Made by a program: the position numbers and the translations under genes | The notes under the pieces: generated by a model | Told to the model about the DNA's origin: nothing | The model's input: the letters and a program-made list of their open reading frames with translations, nothing else | Databases searched by the model: none | DNA from: Bacillota bacterium | Lineage (GTDB): Bacteria > Bacillota > SHA-98 > UBA4971 | Length of the DNA stretch: 64,000 nt | Assembly (NCBI GenBank): GCA_012516125.1 | Contig: JAAYXB010000067.1 | Coordinates: 1 to 64,000, forward strand | Reading direction: 5' to 3' | Part shown: positions 44,751-53,700 of the stretch, piece by piece | Numbering within the stretch: the stretch's first letter is position 1 | How the letters are laid out: each line of letters starts with the position of its first letter

Positions 44751-45536
44751 TCAGGTGTGGTGCAGCCACTCTTTCTCGAGGGGCGCCACGGCAGCGGCGA
44801 GCACCCGCACCTCGGCTGCCCCGGCACGCAGGAGTGCGCGCGAGCACTCGTTAGCGGTGGCGCCGGTGGTGATGACGTCATCCGCAAGCAAGACCCTCTT
44901 CCCGGCGACCTCGAGCGGATGCGGGACTATGAACACCCCGCGGAGGTTGTCGCGCCGGTCGCGCCTCCCGAGCTTGTTCTGTTCGCCAGTAAGGATGCTC
45001 CGCACAAGAGCTGTCCTCACCGGGAGACCGAGGCACGATCCGACCATCCGTGCCAGTAGCTCGGCCTGGTTATAGCCGCGCTCCGCAAGGCGCTTCGGGT
45101 GCAGCGGCACGGGAACCAGGAGCTCCGAACCTCTCATAGCCTTCTCGCGCGTGGCGACCCTCGCCATCAGGACGCCGATGCCCTCTGCCAGCTCCCGCCG
45201 GCCGCGGAACTTCAGGGCGTAGATGAAGTCCTTGAGGGCACCGTCGTAGACTCCGGCCGCTCGGGCTACCCTAAAGAACCTCCCGCCCGACGCGCAGTCG
45301 CGGCAGATGGGGCCGTCGCGCAGGCCATCCCCGGTGATCTCCGCGACTGCACCCCTCAGGGGCCGCCCGCACGTCTGACAGTACGGCGGCTGCACGAAGG
45401 GTATCCTGCTGAGGCAGCCGCTGCATATGGGAGCATAGAAGATTTCCTCCATGCCCCTGCCGCGGACCTGCCCACAGAGAACGCAGCCTTCCTCCTCAGG
45501 CAGGAGGACATCAAGGGCATCTTTGAGGAAGCTCAC
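44751..45536 (-). CDS. comFC: ComF-family protein (phosphoribosyltransferase-like, ComFC)
   Basis: About 261 aa. Two CxxC zinc motifs at the N-terminus (GCVLCG, CSGCL, CQTCGRP, CRDCASG), then the phosphoribosyltransferase-like domain ending with the PRPP-loop-like VLLADDVITTGATANECSRA. ComF proteins act in DNA uptake or processing of imported single strands together with ComFA. I use the GTG at 45536, five bases after GGGAGG; the frame is open to 45692 without a comparable site. It is divergent from comFA here, whereas the two are usually in one operon. Confidence 0.9.
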   Translation of the reverse strand: MSFLKDALDVLLPEEEGCVLCGQVRGRGMEEIFYAPICSGCLSRIPFVQPPYCQTCGRPLRGAVAEITGDGLRDGPICRDCASGGRFFRVARAAGVYDGALKDFIYALKFRGRRELAEGIGVLMARVATREKAMRGSELLVPVPLHPKRLAERGYNQAELLARMVGSCLGLPVRTALVRSILTGEQNKLGRRDRRDNLRGVFIVPHPLEVAGKRVLLADDVITTGATANECSRALLRAGAAEVRVLAAAVAPLEKEWLHHT

Positions 45537-46116
45537 GACAGCCTCCCGAACTCCAATCCACACGCCCCCAGGGGCCGTATCCACGTCTCGCGACCCGGCC
45601 GCCCGGTGATAGGACGTCCGGGGCCAGGTGCCCGCGGTGTCCACGCCCGGCGGGCCGGCCCCTGCACCTTTACGGGTAAACCAATGAATCATCTATCAGA
45701 CCTCCTCGACCTCACGCCGTTTGCTGTCTCCCCGGTGCCCGGCACCATACTACCCTCCCGGCAGAAACCGGCACAATCACCCGAAGGCATGGTTTCGGGG
45801 TGGCACGCGGCAGATCACCCGAACAGATAGTTTTGGGGTGACATGCCAGTTTATGGCAGGACCTGTAGGAGGCGGCTCGAAGATCCTGCAGTAGCCGCCC
45901 CCCGACCGCCGCCGGAGTCTCCCGACCCGACTTTAACAGCTAGCAGTTACCATGCCACGTGATTGTGACGTTTAGAGGACCTGAGACTTTGTGATCCCCG
46001 AAGCTGTGCCACATGCTAGGTCCAGCTCGGGTGGGGTTTACAGACGGCGCTATCAAGCGTCAGCCTGAGTAAGGCTGGCCGGAGCCGGTTCGAGGCGTTT
46101 GGAGGAGGACGATCCC
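45537..46116. other. comFC-comFA divergent control region
   Basis: 580 bp between the two divergent com genes. Apart from a short, unlikely N-terminal extension of comFC, it holds the duplicated stem-loop at 45776-45843. No other gene is seen. Confidence 0.5.
45776..45843. promoter_or_regulatory. Duplicated dyad motif in the comFC-comFA region
   Basis: Two copies of ATCACCCGAA-N7-TTTYGGGGTGRCA at 45776-45805 and 45814-45843, 38 bp apart. Each can form CACCCGAA/TTYGGGGTG stems. The seven-base centres differ completely (GGCATGG and CAGATAG) while the arms are kept, which is typical of a protein-binding dyad. A shared operator for the two divergent genes is likely. Confidence 0.6.
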
Positions 46117-48873
46117 ATGGTTGGTGCCCTTTACTTCGTATATGTCGCCCGCACGCTGCGGGAAGGCGACCCCCCGCTCGTCGGCGTGTCCCACTACCCG
46201 CCTCTGGACCTCTCCGTCCTTGCGGAGGAAGGATACGAGCACCTGACGGTGGTAAAAGGTCCGCTGCCCCTCGCGCTTGCGGAGCGGGAGGCGCAGCGCG
46301 TAGCAGGACGCGTGGAAGCGCGCTTCGGAGCCGTCCCCGCCGCGTCGGGCCACCCGCGGGGGGCTGGGCCGACCGAAACCCAGCCGCACGACCCGGACCC
46401 GGCAGCGAGCGGACTGACCCGGGGGGCCTGGTGGTGGCTGCTGCCTTATCTCCGGAGCGCGCTGCGCGCTTTCGGCCCTCGGAACTGCCCGCCGGGTTCC
46501 CGCACGCGGGACCGGCACGGGAGGGGTGGGCCGGCCAGCCTGCGCCTGCACCTGGGTACCTCCGCCCGCGCGAGGTCGGCCACAGTCACGGTCCGAGACT
46601 GTAGCGCTGTGGAGATGCCATCAGAAGAGGGGCTCGATGCGGTTCGTGACGTTCTCGAGGGACGGATCCTCTTCGATCACGAGATCCGGCGTGCCCTGGA
46701 GGAACGCGGTCACCCCGTCGCCGGACCGCTCGAGGACCTGCTCCAGGTGCTCATTGTGCGCGGGCTTGTCCGTCGCGCCCCGTCGGTCACCATCGAGCGC
46801 TTCGGCATCGCCACCTGCGCGAGGTGCGGCGGGCGCGACATCGTCGAGGTAAGCTGTGCCTCGTGCGGGAGCGACGAGTGCCTGCGCTGCGTGGAGTGCG
46901 CGTCCATGGGGGAGGCGAGGTCGTGCCGTCCCCTCTATTACGCTCCAAGGCGTGCCGGGGTACCCGGCGCAGAGCGTCCCGGAGCAGCTGGCCTCCAACC
47001 CGCAGCGGTCGGCGCAGTAAGCGGAGCGGCGCCCGAAATAGCAACCCGGGCGTTTCTCAGAGTGCCGAAGGGGGCGCGGGCTCGCGGGGCGAGCGGGCCG
47101 GCGCCCACGACGGAATTCGGAGCAGCCCCTGGCGTAGCAGTAGAGGCGGGGGCCGTCCCGCCCGTCAGCGGACTGCTTGGCGTTCCGGTTACTGCCCCTG
47201 CGGGAGATCGCTTTCATGCGCCGCCTCCCGCGACGCACCCGGCGCGCCTGGCCCTGCCAGAGTGCGAAGAGTGCCCTGAGTGGGGAGAGGAGTGTCCTGA
47301 GTCACCGCAGCGTCCAGAGCACCCGGAGCGTCCAGAGTGTCCAGAGCGCCCAGACCGAGAGCGTCCAGAACGTCCAGAACGTCCGGAGGGTCCAGAGTGT
47401 CCAGAGTGTCCGACGCGTCCAGAGAGCCGCGACCTCCCGGGCAACCCGGTCCCAGTGTGGAAAATCAGGCTGCCCTTCGAGCTTACGAAGGCGCAGCAGG
47501 ACGCGTCGCGCTTCCTCGCGTCATTCGTGGCCGAGGATGAGCGCAGCGAGTGCCTCATATACGCCGTGTGCGGCGCCGGGAAAACCGAGGTGTGCCTCGG
47601 CGCCGTCGCCCTCACGCTGCAACGGGGCGGCCGCGTGCTTTTCGCGGTCCCGAGAAGCGACATCGTGGCCGAGGTCGCGCCGCGCATTTCCGCCGCCATG
47701 ACGGGTGCGCGCGTGATCGCCCTACGCGGCGCCTCCCGCGAACGCTACCGCGACGCGGACATCGTGGTCGCCACGACCCACCAGGTGCTCAGGTTTTATC
47801 AGGCTTTCGACCTCGTCGTCCTCGACGAGGCTGACGCGTTTCCGTTCCGCGGAAGCAGGATGCTCCGCTACGGCCTTCGCCGGGCAACGGCGCCGGGCGG
47901 CAAGACTGTGTACATGACCGCCACGCCGGACCAGTCACTCCTCGACGCGGCCGACCGCGGGGACGTCGCCCTCGTCAGGATATCGGCTCGCCACCACGGC
48001 CGCCCTCTCCCGGTCCCTGCCATCATCGCTGCGACCCTTCCGCCAGTCGAGGATCATGGCGCGCTCTCAAAGCTGTCCCAGACCCGGGCTTCATCCGAGC
48101 ACCGACGTACACCTGAGCTGCCATCAAAGGTGGTCGCCGTCATCGAGGCTTCGCTTCGCGCAGGGCACCGCGTCTTCGTGTTCGTCCCCACCGTGGACCT
48201 CGCCAGACGAGTATGCGCCACGCTGAGGGTCTCCCTCACCTCCCCCACCTGCTCCAACTCCCCCAACTCCGTCAGCTCTCCCATCTCCCTCAGCTCTCTC
48301 AACTCTCCCAATTCCGTCACCTGCGATGTCTACCCTGCTCGCCCTGCCTCCCATGGTTCCCACGGCTTCCACGGCTCGCATGGCTTTGACGGCTTCCATG
48401 GCTCCCACGGTGCCTCCACCGCCGCCGCCGATTCCGCTGCTCCACCTGGTTCGGCCGCATCCCCTGCGTGCCCTCCTGGAAGGCACGGCTCGCCGCTGTT
48501 CCCCGCTCCCGCCCGGCCGCGAGTTGCGTTCGTGCATTCGCGCCACCCCGAACGTGACCGGTTGCGCGAGGCCTTCAAAGAAGGGCAGATCGACGTCCTT
48601 GTCACCACCACGATCATGGAGCGCGGCATAACCGTGCCCATGGCCGATGTCGTCGTGCTTTACGCCGATTTCGAGCGCGTCTTCGACGTGGGCACGCTCG
48701 TCCAGATGGCCGGTCGCGCCGGGAGGTCGGACGAGTATCCCTGCGCCCGGGTCTACTTTGTCGCCGAGCGCACGTCCCCCGCGATGCGCGCGGCTATCGC
48801 TTCCATCCGGGCCATGAACGAGCACGCGGCCAAGTCAGGATATCTTCTGAAAGATGACGAGTGCCGCTCGTGA
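46117..48873 (+). CDS. comFA: ComFA-like DNA helicase
   Basis: 918 aa superfamily 2 helicase linked to DNA uptake. A four-Cys zinc finger (CARCGGRDIVEVSCASCG, about 233-250) precedes Walker A CGAGKTE (about 486), the DEAD motif VLDEADAFPF (about 569), TATPDQ, and the C-terminal motif VI QMAGRAGRSDEYP. It is about 450 residues longer than classical ComFA owing to repeat-encoded inserts: ERPERPEGPECPECP at about 385-440 and SPNSVSSPISLSSLNSPNS with GFHGSHG at about 710-790. The latter sits inside the second helicase domain. The ATG at 46117 follows GGAGGAGG; an in-frame TTG at 46099 lies inside that site. Confidence 0.88.
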   Translation: MVGALYFVYVARTLREGDPPLVGVSHYPPLDLSVLAEEGYEHLTVVKGPLPLALAEREAQRVAGRVEARFGAVPAASGHPRGAGPTETQPHDPDPAASGLTRGAWWWLLPYLRSALRAFGPRNCPPGSRTRDRHGRGGPASLRLHLGTSARARSATVTVRDCSAVEMPSEEGLDAVRDVLEGRILFDHEIRRALEERGHPVAGPLEDLLQVLIVRGLVRRAPSVTIERFGIATCARCGGRDIVEVSCASCGSDECLRCVECASMGEARSCRPLYYAPRRAGVPGAERPGAAGLQPAAVGAVSGAAPEIATRAFLRVPKGARARGASGPAPTTEFGAAPGVAVEAGAVPPVSGLLGVPVTAPAGDRFHAPPPATHPARLALPECEECPEWGEECPESPQRPEHPERPECPERPDRERPERPERPEGPECPECPTRPESRDLPGNPVPVWKIRLPFELTKAQQDASRFLASFVAEDERSECLIYAVCGAGKTEVCLGAVALTLQRGGRVLFAVPRSDIVAEVAPRISAAMTGARVIALRGASRERYRDADIVVATTHQVLRFYQAFDLVVLDEADAFPFRGSRMLRYGLRRATAPGGKTVYMTATPDQSLLDAADRGDVALVRISARHHGRPLPVPAIIAATLPPVEDHGALSKLSQTRASSEHRRTPELPSKVVAVIEASLRAGHRVFVFVPTVDLARRVCATLRVSLTSPTCSNSPNSVSSPISLSSLNSPNSVTCDVYPARPASHGSHGFHGSHGFDGFHGSHGASTAAADSAAPPGSAASPACPPGRHGSPLFPAPARPRVAFVHSRHPERDRLREAFKEGQIDVLVTTTIMERGITVPMADVVVLYADFERVFDVGTLVQMAGRAGRSDEYPCARVYFVAERTSPAMRAAIASIRAMNEHAAKSGYLLKDDECRS

Positions 48874-49510
48874 CGACGGCAAGCTGGTCGAAACCCTGCC
48901 AGGCCTGAACACCGGTGCGATGACGACCGCGGGTACCCGAGGGGCGTCACGAACAGCCAGGACTCCGTCAACCTGTCGCAGAAGCGCAGAGGCAATGAGG
49001 AGCCAATGAGGCGTGACTCTTAAGCCTCGCGAACGTGCGCAGAAGCGTGCACAGCGGCGGCCGCTCTCTCCCACCGCGCCCGTGAGCGAAGGCGGCCGAC
49101 GAGAGCGGGCGAGATCATTCCTTATGCCCTCCTTAGGAGGAGTACTGGAAGATGCGCAGAATACCATGAAATGCGAAATACAGTTAAAGCTAACGACAGG
49201 ATTCTCTCGGCGGGTGGGGGCCAGACGCGAAACATGAAGATTGAGCGCGAGGATGCCCGGCGCTGCGGCGGCCATATGGGCCGCTCGGCCGGGCGTCCGG
49301 CTTCTATCAGCGATTCGACACCAGGGTTCTTCGTTCGCTCCGTTTGAACAGCCACAGCAGAAATCCGCGAATTGCCGAGAAGGCCTGCCCACAACGCAGT
49401 GACGTGCCAGGAAAGCCACAAACAAAGCACGTGTCGAGCACAGGACGATAACTGCCCTTCGAACCGGTCCGGAGTCCCGGGCCTCAAGGGCCGAGGAGAG
49501 GTGGCGTACT
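48874..49510. other. Intergenic stretch before the second sigma-54 activator
   Basis: 640 bp with no confident gene; a 74-codon frame at 49013-49237 has unlikely composition. CCTCCTTAGGAGG (49126-49138) is a perfect palindrome that also looks like a ribosome binding site but leads only to a 5-codon frame. No sigma-54 promoter or sensor-domain remnant was found. Confidence 0.4.
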
Positions 49511-50641
49511 GTGTTGCTCGTCCATCGTCTCGAGAGGAGCACGGCGGACAACGCTGGTCCGTTCTCCCGGATCATCGGCGCAAGCCCAGGCATTGCCGCT
49601 GCTCGCAACATAGCGAGGCGCGCCGCGCGCGGCGACTCAAACGTGCTTCTCGTTGGAGAAACCGGCACGGGGAAAGAGCTGTTCGCAAAGGCCATTCACC
49701 TTGCGAGCGGCCGCGCCTCAGGGCCGTTCGTCGCGGTCAACTGCGCGGCGATCCCCGAAACCCTCATAGAGTCGGAGCTCTTCGGATACGAGCACGGGTC
49801 GTTCACGGGCGCCCGCCCCGACGGCAAGAAAGGCATGTTCGAGGTTGCCTCGTCAGGAACCATCTTCCTCGACGAGGTCGGAGACATGCCCCTCGCCCTC
49901 CAGGCGAAGGTGCTGCGGGTGCTCCAGGAGCGGACGATCCAGCGGGTGGGCGGCACTGCCGAAATCCCTATCGACATCAGGCTCATCGCCGCCACCAACA
50001 GGGACCTGGAGCGCATGGTGGCGGAAGGCCTTTTCCGGATGGACCTCTTCTACCGCCTGAACGTCATCAACATCCGCATTCCACCGTTGCGCGAGAGACT
50101 GGATGACCTGGAGGACCTGGTTTCATCCATCATCGCGCGCCTAAACGGCGTCTGCGGGACCCATGTCACGCGCGTCCAGCCTGCCGTGCTCCAGGCATTC
50201 CGCGACTACGACTGGCCTGGCAACGTGAGGGAGCTCGAGAACGTGCTCGAGCGCGCCCTCAACTTCGTGGACGGCGACGAAGTGGCCCTCGACCATCTCC
50301 CGCCGCACATCGCCGAGGCGCGACGCGGCAGGTCGGGGCCGAGGCCGCGGTCGAGGTCGGAGTCGGCCTCGGGACGGGGGCCGGAATCGGGATCGGGTGG
50401 GCCGCCACCATGCCCGCCGCTCGTTGCGCCGCGCGGCGGGGACCGCGGGTGCGGGGCGCAACCAAGCCTCCGGAACGTTCTCAAGAACGAAGAGCGCGAA
50501 GCAGTGCTTCGCGCGCTCGAGGTGTGCGGCAACAATCGCATGGAAGCAGCAAAGCTCCTCGGGATCTCGCGCTCGGGCCTTTACAAGAAGCTACGCGAGC
50601 ACGGCATCCGACCCCGCCGCCCCCGCCGCCGGTCCCGATAG
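49511..50641 (+). CDS. Sigma-54-dependent activator without sensor domain
   Basis: 376 aa. The AAA+ domain starts almost at once: [30 protein letters not shown] (about 50), GSFTGA (about 96, Ala to Ser in the usual GAFTGA loop), [20 protein letters not shown] and [21 protein letters not shown] repeat-rich linker ([19 protein letters not shown]) leads to the Fis-type helix-turn-helix ([20 protein letters not shown]). With no receiver, PAS or GAF domain it resembles PspF-type activators, whose control is by a partner protein. The start is GTG at 49511 with GAGGAGAGG upstream. Confidence 0.9.
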   Translation: MLLVHRLERSTADNAGPFSRIIGASPGIAAARNIARRAARGDSNVLLVGETGTGKELFAKAIHLASGRASGPFVAVNCAAIPETLIESELFGYEHGSFTGARPDGKKGMFEVASSGTIFLDEVGDMPLALQAKVLRVLQERTIQRVGGTAEIPIDIRLIAATNRDLERMVAEGLFRMDLFYRLNVINIRIPPLRERLDDLEDLVSSIIARLNGVCGTHVTRVQPAVLQAFRDYDWPGNVRELENVLERALNFVDGDEVALDHLPPHIAEARRGRSGPRPRSRSESASGRGPESGSGGPPPCPPLVAPRGGDRGCGAQPSLRNVLKNEEREAVLRALEVCGNNRMEAAKLLGISRSGLYKKLREHGIRPRRPRRRSR

Positions 50642-50738
50642 CAGGCGCAGAGGGCAGGAGGCGAAAGGTAAAGGCCGCGGCTCGCCGACACCCCCGATCG
50701 CCCCAGCCTTCCGGGACGGCGGAGGCGTTGAGGAGGGC

Positions 50739-50764
50739 GCCGCGCCGTTATGCGGCCGTTTTGT
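50739..50764 (+). terminator. Possible intrinsic terminator after the sigma-54 activator
   Basis: GCCGC (50739-50743) pairs with GCGGC (50752-50756), followed by CGTTTTGTT. Short stem with a T-rich tail. It lies between convergent genes. Confidence 0.4.
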
Positions 50765-50778
50765 TGCCACCAACCCCC

Positions 50779-53700
50779 TTACAGCCCGGTCACCCAGCTA
50801 TAGCCCAGGCGGAGATAGATGTGGCTTGCGCCCCAGGCGCCACCGCGGAGCCCGCCGCAATCCGATCGTGTCCACCTGTAGCCCACGGCAAGCCGCAGCG
50901 TCTCGCGTGGCAGGAACCCAACCTCCACGGCAGCCTCGGTCCTCCTGCGCTCCGCCACGTCAGTGAAGTAGGTTGTGTACTCGCCTGCCACGTCGAACTC
51001 CGCGCCGAGCTTACGTGTGATGCGCACTGACGCAAGGGATGTCTCGACCGAGACCTCAGGAAGCCCGTTGCGCTGCGCCACCATCTTCCAGGCGTAGCGC
51101 CCGGAAACATCGGTGAGCGGGTCGACGGCGAGCGAAAGCCCGAGGTGGTTCGTCTGCGTGCGGGTGAAGTTGCCCGGCAACCTGTTACCCTCGGCTTGCT
51201 TCGCGACGGTCCCGCCGAACAGGACGAGTCGGTCGCCCATGAGCGGGCGCCAGGCGAACCCCACCTCATAGCTCAGCGCCGATGCGGTCCCGTTTGCCTC
51301 GCGGCCGTAGCGCGCCGAAAGCTCGAGTCCCTGGATCGGCCTCCCCGTGGCACCCAGCGAAAGCAGCGTTTTATCCTTTTCGAGGGACTTCTCGTACCTG
51401 AGATACGCTTCGAACAGATCGGCCGGCTTGTAGGAGGCGCCAACGGACACCGCCGCTCCGTCGCCCGAGGACGACGTCCCGACTCCGGCGTAGCTTCTGA
51501 ACGAGGACGATGCGGCCCACTCGATCCTGGCGCTCGCCCCGCCCGACCTCGCCTGGGTCTCGTCGGGTAGGCGGGTCTCCAGCTTGGTCGAGTAGCTCAC
51601 CGAGAGCTTAAGGCCCTCGGCGACCGCCCCCTCCGCGGACGCCTGGAGCGCGCTATACCTTGCCACCGCCTCGCCCGTCGCAAGGTCAGCCCAGGACCCG
51701 AACCGCAAGGTGACGCTGGTGTCGACAGAATCCAGCACCCTGCCGCCCGCCCGAAGGTAAACAGAGCTGTCGGTGGACCCTTTCCCCTCTACAGCATCTT
51801 CCTTGCGCACGGAGTCGTAGCCCACGCCTATCGACGCGCCGGCGACCGCGATGCCCTCCATGTCGCCCAGAGGTCTCGTGAGGCCCAGCCCCCACGAGGA
51901 CTCTGTTCTGTTCACGGCCTCGCCACCGCTGGTCTCGTCGACGACTGCCCGCCCCCTCACGCGAGCCTCGACCGACCCGAGCCCATGGAGCACGTATGAC
52001 GCACCCACGCCCCACGACCGATCGGACGTGGGCGAGCCTTCCCTGCTCCCGGAGACGTTGTCCCGGACCTCCGTCGCCTCGCCACTTAGCCTCAGGCCGG
52101 GCGCGATGTCCGCGCTTGCCTTCAGGGTCAGCTCGGACACATCGTCCTTCAGCTGGGCCGTGGGGCTGGTGAAGCCCGGACCAATCGCCCTGTAGCGTGC
52201 CCGCACAGTCACAGGCCCGACCTCGCCGCTGCACCGCAGGGAGAGGGCCCGTCCGTTGCCCGCGCCCGCGGCCTCATCCGCGCCCTTGCGGTCATCGACC
52301 GCCGCCGCGCTCGCGGCAGGCGCCGCGCCCGCCGACGACCCGGCAACCTCTCCATATACGCTGAGCTTCTGCGTGATGAGGTACTCGCCATGCACGTTAT
52401 ACAGCAGCAGAAGAGCGGGGCTCGCGGCGTGCTTGACGATCCCCGCGCCCAGGCGCAACCTCGGCGTGACCCAGGCGCTGGCCGCGGCGCCCTGGACGTG
52501 GCTGGCAATGTCCGTGGCCACAGGCTCGTACTCGTAGCTTACCACCAGGAAGTTGAGATTGCCGGCGCCGTCCTCTTTCGGCAGGGGAGCGGCCAGGAGT
52601 ATGGATCCGGCGGTGTAATCGATGTCGTAGTCCACGTCCCTCCTCAGGACGCGAGATGCCACCTCGACGCCGCTTGCGCTCCTCGTCATCACCTGGACGC
52701 GCTCGGTCTCACCTATCACCCTGGTATGGGTGAGCTTGAACGGCCCCGAGGTGCCGTCCGCGGCGAACTCGTCGCGCGCCGCCACCTGGGTCGTCACCGA
52801 GTCGAAGACCGCGGCTTTGATGTGATTCCCTTCATACGTCACCAGGCCCCCGGGGAGGGTCCGCACGTACGAAGCCAGGTCGGACTCCATGAAGTCTGTG
52901 CGGAACGTGCTCCAGGTGGCCTTCCAGCCGTCCCACTCGATGCCCACGTAGAGAGGACCCGCATACGGCAGGGACCTTGTCACCTGGGTCATGTCGCCGT
53001 ACACCGGGTAGTAGGCGTCGGGGTTCAGGTAGGCACCTCTACCGTCGAAGTGCCTCCCGAGGTCGAAGCCGGCCGTGAGGAGGTATTTGCCCTTTATCCA
53101 GCCTCGCAAGAAGAAGGCAAGGTTCCCGTCGAGCGTGCGCGCGCCGTCCCTCTCGACGGCCTGGGCCTCCTCGACGTTCCCTGAGAACGTCGCGCTCGAT
53201 ATCACGGCCTCGCCTAGAGCGACGAGCACCAGCGGCTCCTTGCCATAGGTTTTCGCTATGGCTGCGCGGGTGCCGTTCCCGTTTGCTTTGCCGTTGCCAA
53301 TGCCGTTAGCAATGCTATTGCCATTGCTATTGCCATTGCCAATGCCGTTGGATTTCCCGTTGCCATTGAGGACCCCATTCCCGTTGACCTTTCCGTTGCC
53401 ACTGGGCACCCCGTTGCCGCCAGGATTCTCGTTGCCGTTTCCATTGCCGTATCCGTTCCAGTAGCCGTTTCCGTTCCCGTTGAGATACCCGTTGGCGACT
53501 ACCACAGGGAAGTCGAGCCGGACCAGCGCGCGCAGCCCGACATCCACGAGGCGCGCCTTGCGCGGGCACTCGAAGTTCACCGGGAGGCTGTCCTCGCGCA
53601 GGACGATCGTGTGCAGGCCAGGGCGCACACCTTTCAGGGAGTAGAGCCCGCATGCGTCCGTGGCGACCTCCGTGCCGTCCTCGGTCACGATCGCCGCGCC

